NCBI GenBank assembly: GCA_902795905.1
Contig: CADBMY010000165.1
Span: 1 to 5,795 of the forward strand
Length of the DNA: 5,795 bases
From: an uncultured Erysipelotrichaceae bacterium
GTDB taxonomy: Bacteria > Bacillota_I > Bacilli_A > Erysipelotrichales > Erysipelotrichaceae
Reading direction: 5' to 3'
Translations under genes and position numbers: made by a program
The notes under the pieces: model-generated
What the model was told of the DNA's origin: nothing
Databases searched by the model: none
Seen by the model: the letters and a program-made list of their open reading frames with translations, nothing else
In this document: positions 1 through 5,735 of the stretch, piece after piece
Position numbering within the stretch: position 1 is the first letter of the stretch
Layout: every line of letters begins with the position of its first letter

Positions 1-53
1 CCGAAGAATCCTTTAGTATCATACGCAAACACTTTATATTCAAATCTGTCCAT
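1..53 (-). CDS. Partial DUF4177-like small protein, N-terminus only
   Basis: An ATG at 53 opens a frame that stays open to the left edge and gives 17 complete codons, reading MDRFEYKVFAYDTKGFF. A good ribosome binding site (GGAAGGAG) lies five bases before the ATG, which supports a real start. The pattern of an aromatic-rich opening EYKV, then YDTKGFFG, resembles the beginning of DUF4177 proteins, short (roughly 60-120 residue) cytoplasmic proteins of unknown function. The family assignment rests on memory of the family opening and a very short stretch, so it is tentative; that a gene starts here is firmer. It lies beyond the importer terminator and has its own -10-like box at 87-92, so it is probably a separate transcription unit. 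Confidence 0.6.
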   Translation of the reverse strand, partial: MDRFEYKVFAYDTKGFF

Positions 54-86
54 GTTAACTCCTTCCAAACACTTACTTTATCTGTG

Positions 87-92
87 ATTATA
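87..92 (-). promoter_or_regulatory. Candidate -10 box for the left-edge gene
   Basis: On the minus strand this reads TATAAT, a perfect -10 hexamer. It sits between the importer terminator and the ATG at 53, and implies a 5' leader of roughly 27 bases. No good -35 hexamer is visible at 16-18 bases upstream; TTGAGC occurs, but only nine bases away, which is too close. There is no TGn extension either. The assignment rests on the -10 match and the position. Confidence 0.4.
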
Positions 93-106
93 CTACGTAT
101 TGCTCA

Positions 107-143
107 AGGAAAAAGGAAGTACCTTCTGTAAGATACTTCCTTT
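107..143 (-). terminator. Intrinsic terminator of the importer operon
   Basis: A perfect 10-bp inverted repeat pairs 112-121 (AAAGGAAGTA) with 134-143 (TACTTCCTTT). After one mismatch, three more pairs (CTT 123-125 with AAG 130-132) close on a four-base loop. On the minus-strand transcript the hairpin starts about 12 bases after the last permease stop codon and is followed by five Ts and then CC. The stem is A/T-rich, so strength is probably moderate. The plus-strand side has only three Ts, so it looks one-directional. Confidence 0.85.
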
Positions 144-155
144 AAGATGATCAGT

Positions 156-1097
156 TTACCTTGATCCCTTATCGTATGGAATACCTTCTGCTTTAGGTGC
201 AGCTGAATTCTTCGAGGTAAAGGCAAGAACGATCAGTGAGATGATATACGGGAACATGTTATAGACAACACCCGGGATCTTCAGAGCAGCCAGTAACGGG
301 AAGCCGGTATAGACGTTGGATAATGCCCGGAAGAAGCCGAACAGCAGTGCCGCAAGACCTATACGCTGAGGTTTCCACTGACCGAAGATCATGACTGCCA
401 GAGCCAGGAAGCCAAAACCGTTTACACCGGTCTCAAACTTCCACTCGGATACACCGGCTGTAATGTAGACGATACCGCCAAGACCGCCCAGCAGTCCTGA
501 GATCAGTACGCCCGCCCAGCGCATCTTGTATACATTGATGCCGACGGAGTCAGCAGCCTGAGGATTTTCACCGCAGGCCATCAGACGCAGACCGAACTTT
601 GTCTTATACAGGACAAAGTGTGAGATCAGCAGTGCACAGAAAGCAATCAGCACAAACCAGTTAAATTCAAATGAACCCAAAGTCACGGTAAATGCCCGTC
701 TGGCACCTGTATACTGGATCGTTGAAGAAATGTTGTCAGGATTCTCAGCTACGTTGATCGCCTTGACAATAACTGCCGCAGCTGCTACAGACAGGATATT
801 CATCGCTGTGCCAACCAGTGTCTGATCAGCCTTGAAATGAATTGCTGCCACACCAAGCAGGCAGGAATACAGCATACCAAGCAGGATCGAACACAGTGAT
901 ACCACCAGGATCATCACGATCGCAGGTGTACCGGCAGGCATATACTTCATCGCCAGAGCACCGCCGAGAGCACCAATGACCATGATACCCTCAAGGCCGA
1001 GGTTGATCACACCGGAGTGTTCCGCAAAACATCCGCCAAGAGCCACAAGCAGCAGTACACCCGCGAAAATCAGTGTGTATTGGATAAGTAATGTCAT
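156..1097 (-). CDS. nupQ: BMP-type nucleoside ABC importer, second permease (NupQ/YufQ-like)
   Basis: Integral membrane permease of the LivH/RbsC superfamily (BPD_transp_2), 313 residues, close to the roughly 320 of Bacillus YufQ/NupQ. Recognisable family blocks: AEHSGVINLGLEGIM at 25-39, FKADQTLVGTAMN at 88-100, the cytoplasmic coupling loop TKFGLRLMACGENPQAADSVG at 166-186 (conserved glycines, E177, P179), GFGFLALAVMIFGQWKP at 227-243, and the C-terminal tail GIPYDKGSR common in Bacillota homologues. About eight to nine hydrophobic helices are visible, starting with 6-24. It should pair with the other permease to form the membrane channel. The start overlaps the upstream stop as ATGA, implying translational coupling, and GGGAGGT about eight bases upstream supports it. 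The symbol is transferred by family and gene order from Bacillus; the substrate is inferred. Confidence 0.93.
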   Translation of the reverse strand: MTLLIQYTLIFAGVLLLVALGGCFAEHSGVINLGLEGIMVIGALGGALAMKYMPAGTPAIVMILVVSLCSILLGMLYSCLLGVAAIHFKADQTLVGTAMNILSVAAAAVIVKAINVAENPDNISSTIQYTGARRAFTVTLGSFEFNWFVLIAFCALLISHFVLYKTKFGLRLMACGENPQAADSVGINVYKMRWAGVLISGLLGGLGGIVYITAGVSEWKFETGVNGFGFLALAVMIFGQWKPQRIGLAALLFGFFRALSNVYTGFPLLAALKIPGVVYNMFPYIISLIVLAFTSKNSAAPKAEGIPYDKGSR

Positions 1098-2227
1098 GCC
1101 TGTTTACCTCCCTTCTCTTCCGGTTTAAAGCGTGTATCTTTTACCGGCGCTTTCTTCGGACGGTTCATCACTGTCTTAAAGAACAGGACAAATCCGCAGA
1201 GATAGATGATCAGGGCAATGATCAGATCCGAACACTGTGACGGATACAGAGCCTTATCCAGATATGCACCGCCGCTTGTAATATGCTGAATGAAGTATGA
1301 CGCAAAGATCGTACCAATCGGATTGAGGCCGCCGAGGAAGGTAGCCGCAATACCGTTAAAGCCCATGGAAGGAACCGCCGCCTGTGATACAGACCATTCT
1401 TCAAAACCGGTCAGATACAGGAAGGCAGCACCGATACCGGCAAGAGCACCGCCGATCATCAGTGTGACAATGATATTTCTCTTTTCTTTCATACCCGCAT
1501 AACGGGCAGCTTCCTTGTTAAAGCCAGTTGCCTTCAGTTCATAACCGAATGTTGTTTTATTCAGGATAAACCACAGCAGTACAGCTGTCAGGATCGATAA
1601 CGGAATGGCGATCGTTACATACTGGTTCTTGGAGAACAGAGCCGAAAGCCCCATCGAAGGCAGTAATGCGGAAGGATTGACAGCTGTCAGTTTCAGCGTA
1701 TACGGGCTGGATAACTCCTTGACCCCGGACAGTGACATATTCACCAGATATAATCCGATCCAGTTTAACATGATACCGGAAATAACTTCATTGACATTCA
1801 GATTGGCTTTCAGGAAACCAACGACCATGCCCCAGAGCGCACCGACAACGGCTGCACAAAGCATACAGACGATCCACGGAAGCTTTAATGCAAGAGCCGC
1901 ATACAGACATGCACCGGCACCGACGACGTACTGTCCTGCCGCACCGATGTTGAAGAGACCGGCTTTGTAGCAGAAACAGATCGACAGTGCACACATCAGC
2001 AGCGGAGCCATCTTGACCAGGGTGTTGCCGAGATACTTCATCTGGGCTGCCTGACTGGGATAGTTCATGAAGTTCTTTAACAGGGTAACGATACCTGTCA
2101 CCGCACCTTTGGAATTGATCACAAACAGGATGATAAAACCAAGTAACAGACCAAAGACCACACAGATGATGGAGGACACGAACGTCTGTACACCGGGACG
2201 CTTGAAGAAGCTTACTTTCTCATTCAT
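1094..2227 (-). CDS. nupP: BMP-type nucleoside ABC importer, first permease (NupP/YufP-like)
   Basis: Integral membrane permease of the BPD_transp_2 family, 377 residues, slightly longer than Bacillus YufP/NupP because of a lysine-rich hydrophilic tail after about 355. Family blocks: AGLFNIGAAGQ at 89-99, ANLNVNEVISGIMLNWI at 141-157, the coupling loop TTFGYELKATGFNKEAARYAG at 225-245, and GFNGIAATFLGGLNP at 289-303. Clear hydrophobic helices lie near 15-37, 95-113, 117-139, 147-166, 203-222, 252-272 and 333-352. It is expected to form a heterodimeric channel with the following permease. The ATG follows the ATPase stop directly (TAAATG, no gap), with GGGAGG about eight bases upstream inside the ATPase 3' end, so translation is probably coupled. 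The symbol is by family and gene order; the substrate is not shown by the sequence. Confidence 0.93.
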   Translation of the reverse strand: MNEKVSFFKRPGVQTFVSSIICVVFGLLLGFIILFVINSKGAVTGIVTLLKNFMNYPSQAAQMKYLGNTLVKMAPLLMCALSICFCYKAGLFNIGAAGQYVVGAGACLYAALALKLPWIVCMLCAAVVGALWGMVVGFLKANLNVNEVISGIMLNWIGLYLVNMSLSGVKELSSPYTLKLTAVNPSALLPSMGLSALFSKNQYVTIAIPLSILTAVLLWFILNKTTFGYELKATGFNKEAARYAGMKEKRNIIVTLMIGGALAGIGAAFLYLTGFEEWSVSQAAVPSMGFNGIAATFLGGLNPIGTIFASYFIQHITSGGAYLDKALYPSQCSDLIIALIIYLCGFVLFFKTVMNRPKKAPVKDTRFKPEEKGGKQA

Positions 2228-3763
2228 TTATGCACCCTCCCCGGTGTTTCTCTTAGCTCCGGCCATATACAGACCGAGCTCTTCCACCGTTATCTGCTTG
2301 GGATCGAGATCACCGACGATCTCTCCTTCATACATGACCAGGATCCTGTCGGAGACATTCATGACCTCCTCCAGTTCCAGGGATACAAGCAGTACCGCCT
2401 TCCCGCTGTCTCTCTCCTTGATCAGGTTTCTGTGCACACCTTCGATGGCACCTACATCGAGACCTCTGGTCGGCTGAACTGCCAGCAGTAACTCATGATG
2501 TTTATCCAGTTCTCTGGCAATGATTGCTTTCTGCTGGTTGCCGCCTGACATCGACCTTGCGAGCGTTATTGCACCCTGTCCGGAACGTACATCGTTCTCT
2601 TCGATCAGTCTGTCCGCATACTCACGTATAGCCTTATGATCCAGGATACCGTTCTTTGAGAATTCCGGCTGCCAGTATCTCTGCAGTACCAGGTTATACT
2701 CCAGCGGATAATCCAGGACCAGACCATGTTTATGTCTGTCTTCCGGAATATGGCTCATTTCAGCCGCTCTTTCGCGAATCGAAGCATGGCTGATATCTTT
2801 ACCGCACAGTGTGATCTTACCCGATACAAGGGGTTCCAGACCGCTCAGACCGTACACAAACTCGGTCTGACCGTTACCGTCAATACCGGCTATACAGACG
2901 ATCTCTCCGGAACGTACCTGCAGGGATACATTCTTAACGGCATTATTATCATGGACCTTGGAAGCTACTGTCATCCCCTGAATATCGAGGACAACATCAC
3001 CGGGATGGGCAGGACCCTTCTCTACGACTAACTGAACATCTCTGCCGACCATCATGCGGGAGAGCTCTTCCTGTGTCGTATCCTTGATGTTCACAGTACC
3101 GATATACTTGCCTCGTCTTAAGACCGTACACCTGTCTGCCACTTCCATGATCTCATTGAGCTTATGTGAGATAAACAGGATCGACTTACCCTCTTTTGCG
3201 AGATTCTTCATGATCTGCATCAGTTCTTCGATCTCCTGCGGTGTTAATACAGCCGTAGGTTCGTCAAAGATCAGGATCTCATTATCTCTGTACAGCATCT
3301 TGAGGATCTCCGTTCTCTGCTGCATACCGACGGTAATATCCTGGATCAAAGCATCAGGATCGACCATCAGTCCGTACTTCTGTGACAGAGCCATGACTTT
3401 CTTTCTGGCTTCATCTTTCTGCAGTACACCGTTCTTCGTTGTTTCAACACCGAGAATGATATTCTCCAGTACGGTAAAGCACTGTACAAGCTTAAAGTGC
3501 TGATGGACCATACCGATACCAAGATCGTTGGCGTCATTTGGATTATTGATCTTAACTTCCTTACCATCCTTCTTGATAATACCCTCTTCCGCCTGATACA
3601 GGCCAAACAGCACCGACATCAGTGTAGATTTGCCGGCACCGTTTTCACCCAGTAAAGCGTGGATCTCACCACGTTTCAGCTGAAGCGTAATATTATCGTT
3701 GGCGATAATTCCGGGAAAGCGCTTGGTGATGTTTAACATCTCAATCGCATACGGAGTTTCCAT
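2228..3763 (-). CDS. nupO: BMP-type nucleoside ABC importer, tandem-domain ATPase (NupO/YufO-like)
   Basis: Cytoplasmic ATPase with two ABC domains in one 511-residue chain, as in RbsA, MglA and YufO/NupO. Domain 1 (about 6-245): Walker A GENGAGKST at 39-47, Q-loop Q88, altered signature VGMQQR at 145-150, Walker B ILIFDEPT at 163-170 with catalytic E168, and switch H200. Domain 2 (about 258-500): degenerate Walker A GIDGNGQTE at 293-301 lacking the lysine, canonical signature MSGGNQQ at 405-411, Walker-B-like LLLAVQPTRGLD at 426-435 with Q430 where glutamate is usual, and no switch histidine (VSLELEEV). Hence one composite ATP site, Walker A of domain 1 with the signature of domain 2, should be active. 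A longer frame reaches a TTG at 3835, but that lies inside a terminator stem, so the ATG at 3763 with upstream AAGGAGG is preferred. The NPNDAND and AAQPTRGLD-like segments favour BMP-system ATPases over sugar ATPases. Confidence 0.95.
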   Translation of the reverse strand: METPYAIEMLNITKRFPGIIANDNITLQLKRGEIHALLGENGAGKSTLMSVLFGLYQAEEGIIKKDGKEVKINNPNDANDLGIGMVHQHFKLVQCFTVLENIILGVETTKNGVLQKDEARKKVMALSQKYGLMVDPDALIQDITVGMQQRTEILKMLYRDNEILIFDEPTAVLTPQEIEELMQIMKNLAKEGKSILFISHKLNEIMEVADRCTVLRRGKYIGTVNIKDTTQEELSRMMVGRDVQLVVEKGPAHPGDVVLDIQGMTVASKVHDNNAVKNVSLQVRSGEIVCIAGIDGNGQTEFVYGLSGLEPLVSGKITLCGKDISHASIRERAAEMSHIPEDRHKHGLVLDYPLEYNLVLQRYWQPEFSKNGILDHKAIREYADRLIEENDVRSGQGAITLARSMSGGNQQKAIIARELDKHHELLLAVQPTRGLDVGAIEGVHRNLIKERDSGKAVLLVSLELEEVMNVSDRILVMYEGEIVGDLDPKQITVEELGLYMAGAKRNTGEGA

Positions 3764-3764
3764 A

Positions 3765-3783
3765 ACGATTATCGTCCTCCTTC
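3765..3783 (-). promoter_or_regulatory. Ribosome binding site of the ATPase gene with a palindrome in the spacer
   Basis: On the minus strand GGAAGGAGG (3776-3784) is a near-perfect Shine-Dalgarno sequence, but it lies 12 bases before the ATG at 3763, longer than the usual 5-9. The spacer contains an interrupted palindrome, ACGAT-A-ATCGT (3765-3775). No ATG, GTG or TTG codon in this frame lies nearer to the Shine-Dalgarno, so the ATG at 3763 remains the best start. Confidence 0.6.
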
Positions 3784-3803
3784 CGTGTAATACCCTAACT
3801 AAA

Positions 3804-3832
3804 ATTATACAAAAAAAGAACGTCTGTTGAAA
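3804..3832 (-). promoter_or_regulatory. Candidate internal promoter for the ATPase-permease genes
   Basis: Directly after the terminator T tract the minus strand reads TATAAT (3804-3809), a consensus -10 box. A weak -35 (TTTCAA, 3827-3832, three of six matches) lies 17 bases upstream, within the terminator hairpin. The predicted start near 3797 gives a leader of about 33 bases with the ATPase ribosome binding site in it. The location after a terminator makes a promoter necessary or at least useful; the poor -35 keeps confidence moderate. Confidence 0.5.
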
Positions 3833-3850
3833 CAACAGACATTCTCTTTT
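3811..3850 (-). terminator. Intrinsic terminator between binding-protein and ATPase genes
   Basis: An 8-bp perfect stem, GTCTGTTG (3822-3829) with CAACAGAC (3833-3840), closes on three bases. After one mismatch it extends by four more pairs (3817-3820 with 3842-3845), then after another mismatch by four A-T pairs. In the minus-strand transcript the stem is followed by GTTC and seven Ts. It begins 17 bases after the binding-protein stop. This is a strong terminator by appearance and separates the binding-protein message from the membrane-component message, allowing only partial read-through. Confidence 0.88.
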
Positions 3851-3867
3851 AAGCTGCTTACTGAATA

Positions 3868-5040
3868 TTAGCCCTTGATATTGGCCTGGTATGTAACATT
3901 AGCATTTGTTACTGCAGGCTGGTTCTCTGTATCGTTGGAAACCTTGATCGTTCCGCTGAATACATCGTTGACAAGCTTCTTGTAGTCATCCTGTGTAAAG
4001 CCGTCAGCCCACTGTGTGCTGTCAGGCAGACCAACATAGTTCAGACTCAGATCATCGCCGGAAACAAGACCCAGGTTCTCGATCTTACCGCCGAATTCAG
4101 AAGTGAATGTGCCGTCCTTGACAGAAGCAAGCAGTGTGTTAACTGTAGCTGCCAGACCCTTCATAGCAGATGTAACAGTCATGGACTTGTCATCCGGTGT
4201 TTCGAGGTAGTTGGCAATAACACCAGCCTGGTCAACGTCTACACCGATAACCTTGCCGCCAACCTTCTTGGCTGCATCAACTGCAGAAGTGAAGATACCG
4301 CCGCCGCAGGCAAAGACGACCTCTGTACCGTTGCCGTACCATGTGTCCATAACTGCTGTGATATCAGGATCACCGGCAAATGCATTACCGTAAACATAGT
4401 TGATATCAACTGTCTTGCCGAGTTCAGCAGCAGCATCATTGGCACCCTGAACAAAGCCGTAACCGTAACGGATAACTGCAGGAACAGCCATACCGCCGAG
4501 GAAGCCGAGCTTCTCATAGCCAAGCTTTACAGCAGCCTGACCTGCAAAGTAACCGGGGATCTCTTCCTGGTAAACAGCAGAGAACAGGTTCTCAGGAATA
4601 GCAGAGAGCCCGGCAGTCGTCAGATCATATTCGGATACGTCAAGAGCGATATACTTGACATTAGGATACATCTCAACTGTCTGGGCAATTGCTTCAGCAA
4701 ATGCGAAACCAGGCATAACCAGTGTTGTGTAACCATCCGCAACAGCCTTATCGATCATTGCAACACGTTCAGCAGTGCTGTCACCGGCGGGCTTGAAGTA
4801 TGTGAAATCAAGACCGTTAGCTTCGCAGAAAGCCTTGGAAGCTTCATATGTTGTCTGGTTGAAAGACTGGTCTGTGATGTCACCGTAGTCAGTGATCATC
4901 GCGATACGTTCAGCAGCTGCTTCACCGCCTTCAGCAGGTTTTTCACCGCCTTCAGCAGGCTTTTCAGAGCTTCCGCCTGAGCAGGCAACCATGGATACAG
5001 CCATGAGACCTGTCAGAGCCATAGTAAATAATTTTTTCAT
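3868..5040 (-). CDS. nupN: BMP family nucleoside-binding lipoprotein (PnrA/BmpA/NupN-like)
   Basis: Extracellular membrane-anchored solute-binding protein of the BMP (PnrA-like, Pfam Bmp) family, 390 residues. A short basic and hydrophobic signal (1-19) ends in a lipobox MVAC with lipidated C20. A flexible linker follows with two copies of EKPAEGG (26-39). The mature domain shows DYGDITDQSFNQ at 51-62 (matching the family pattern D.G.I.D.SFNQ), YFAGQAAV at 164-171, LGFLGGMAVPAVIRYGYGF at 178-196, YGNAFAGDPD at 217-226, and VIGVDVDQAG at 264-273, whose aspartates fall where PnrA homologues hold the ribose. It presumably delivers purine nucleosides to the permeases encoded downstream. The ATG at 5040 is chosen because GGGAAGG lies eight bases upstream and a signal peptide follows at once; the longer frame to 5094 would run through the promoter. 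The symbol follows Bacillus gene order; ligand is inferred. Confidence 0.94.
   Translation of the reverse strand: MKKLFTMALTGLMAVSMVACSGGSSEKPAEGGEKPAEGGEAAAERIAMITDYGDITDQSFNQTTYEASKAFCEANGLDFTYFKPAGDSTAERVAMIDKAVADGYTTLVMPGFAFAEAIAQTVEMYPNVKYIALDVSEYDLTTAGLSAIPENLFSAVYQEEIPGYFAGQAAVKLGYEKLGFLGGMAVPAVIRYGYGFVQGANDAAAELGKTVDINYVYGNAFAGDPDITAVMDTWYGNGTEVVFACGGGIFTSAVDAAKKVGGKVIGVDVDQAGVIANYLETPDDKSMTVTSAMKGLAATVNTLLASVKDGTFTSEFGGKIENLGLVSGDDLSLNYVGLPDSTQWADGFTQDDYKKLVNDVFSGTIKVSNDTENQPAVTNANVTYQANIKG
4921..4962 (-). repeat. Two-copy 21-bp tandem repeat in the lipoprotein linker
   Basis: Two adjacent 21-bp units (4921-4941 and 4942-4962) differ at one base. They encode EKPAEGG twice, directly after the lipidated N-terminus. 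The unit is a multiple of three, so copy-number change by slippage would lengthen or shorten the linker without breaking the frame. Confidence 0.9.
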
Positions 5041-5056
5041 TTTTCTTTCCTTCCCT

Positions 5057-5071
5057 GCGGTATTTAACCGC
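5057..5071 (-). promoter_or_regulatory. Small hairpin at the predicted 5' end of the binding-protein mRNA
   Basis: GCGGT (5057-5061) and ACCGC (5067-5071) form a perfect 5-bp stem with a five-base A/T loop. The predicted transcription start falls near 5071, so the mRNA would begin with this hairpin, just before the GGGAAGG ribosome binding site. It could protect the 5' end from decay, or be an operator. No T tract follows, so it is not a terminator. Confidence 0.45.
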
Positions 5072-5077
5072 ATATCT

Positions 5078-5105
5078 ATTGTAGCATTTATCATCTTGAA
5101 TGCAA
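5078..5105 (-). promoter_or_regulatory. Probable promoter of the binding-protein gene
   Basis: On the minus strand TTGCAT (5100-5105) and TACAAT (5078-5083) are separated by 16 bases, and the -10 is preceded by TGC, giving an extended -10 (TGCTACAAT). The -10 matches five of six bases and the -35 three of six. The predicted start is near 5071, leaving a leader of about 31 bases, too short for a purine riboswitch. Confidence 0.6.
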
Positions 5106-5110
5106 TGTTT

Positions 5111-5159
5111 CACCGTATACTGAGAAGAACACTGCTGTTAAACAAGATAGTATACCGTG
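5111..5159. repeat. Imperfect inverted repeat upstream of the binding-protein promoter
   Basis: CACCGTATACT (5111-5121) and AGTATACCGTG (5149-5159) are complementary at 10 of 11 positions, with a 27-base gap. Each arm contains the self-complementary core GTATAC, and the two cores are centred 35 bp apart. The nearer arm ends six bases upstream of the -35 hexamer. No T tract follows on either strand, so an operator pair or a looping site is more likely than a terminator. Confidence 0.55.
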
Positions 5160-5220
5160 CATAAAAGCGGGACTGCAGATACCATCAGGCTGAACAGAAG
5201 ATGTAATACTTTTCTCCGGA

Positions 5221-5733
5221 TCATAACGATGCGGCCATCTCCCGTATCTTCGCTTCGGCATTTTCATCGTGGTTCGTCACGATACCGCCGTCTTCCAGAC
5301 CGAGATATCCGAGAAAGTCACCGTCATAGGAGAACTTCGCACCGACATACATATCGGGATCGCCGGAACTCAGAAACATCCCCACCTTCTTCAGTGTTTC
5401 CGGTGCTTTCGGATACAGCGCAGAATAGAATCTGTCGATCACACATTTCAGCTGTCCCGAGATCCCGTGGTAGTAGATCGGTGACGCCAGCAGTAACATC
5501 TCCGTATCTTTCAGTTCGGCATAGATCTTCTGCATGTCATCCTTCTGCACACACTCTCCGGGGCTGATCTCATGACAGTACTCACAGGCAAGACAACCTT
5601 TGACATTCATCCTGCAGACGTTGTATTCAATCACCTGATGTCCGTGTTTCTCTGCCTCTTCCCTGAAAACAGAGATCATCGCGGCTGTACTTCCGTTTAC
5701 TCTCGGACTTCCGTTCAGTACCAGTATCTTCAT
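5221..5733 (-). CDS. Flavodoxin-fold FMN-dependent oxidoreductase with iron-sulfur-flavoprotein-like cysteine motif
   Basis: Cytoplasmic flavoprotein of the NADPH-dependent FMN reductase / flavodoxin-like superfamily, 170 residues. The N-terminal strand MKILVLNGSP leads into the FMN-phosphate loop GSPRVNGST (8-16). ASPIYYHGISGQLKCVIDR (83-101) is the second FMN-contacting block, typical of this family. Between them lies C47-x2-C50-x2-C53-x7-C61, which fits the compact cysteine pattern CX2CX2CX4-7C described for iron-sulfur flavoproteins (Isf) that bind a 4Fe-4S cluster. It may therefore be an Isf-like electron-transfer protein; alternatively it binds only FMN and the cysteines are redox-active or unused. 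The electron donor and acceptor cannot be told from the sequence. GAGGAG lies eight bases before the ATG. It is followed by a 180-base gap with no clear terminator, and no functional link to the importer is evident. Confidence 0.88.
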   Translation of the reverse strand: MKILVLNGSPRVNGSTAAMISVFREEAEKHGHQVIEYNVCRMNVKGCLACEYCHEISPGECVQKDDMQKIYAELKDTEMLLLASPIYYHGISGQLKCVIDRFYSALYPKAPETLKKVGMFLSSGDPDMYVGAKFSYDGDFLGYLGLEDGGIVTNHDENAEAKIREMAASL

Positions 5734-5735
5734 GT

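Noticed and set aside
2067..2477. Plus-strand open frame of 136 codons across the ATPase-permease junction
   Set aside because: Both minus-strand genes beneath it are firmly identified, and the product is serine/threonine/proline-rich without motifs.
3054..3503. Plus-strand open frame of 149 codons within the ATPase gene
   Set aside because: It is antisense to a conserved coding region, has no recognisable domain, and has the serine-rich composition typical of antisense shadow frames.
3764..3835. Upstream extension of the ATPase frame to a TTG at 3835
   Set aside because: The extension runs through the terminator stem and T tract and the -10 box, has no ribosome binding site, and adds residues not found in the family; the ATG at 3763 fits the homologues.
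156..5040. Sugar (ribose/galactose) importer
   Set aside because: RbsABC/MglABC systems usually use one permease type and a periplasmic-binding protein with a different motif set; here two distinct permeases and a BMP-family lipoprotein point to nucleosides.
5041..5094. Upstream ATG at 5094 for the lipoprotein
   Set aside because: It would place 18 extra residues before a normal lipoprotein signal peptide and overlap the -10 box; GGGAAGG is correctly placed for the ATG at 5040.
5041..5220. Purine riboswitch ahead of the importer
   Set aside because: No guanine-aptamer core or expression platform is visible, and the predicted leader from the best promoter is only about 31 bases.
5160..5220. 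Terminator after the flavoprotein gene
   Set aside because: Only short pairings (such as CATC with GATG, and TCCGGA) are present and no T tract follows; read-through into the importer cannot be excluded.
5157..5567. Plus-strand open frame of 136 codons over the flavoprotein gene
   Set aside because: The product is arginine/serine/histidine-rich with no fold signature, and the minus-strand flavoprotein has clear FMN-binding motifs.
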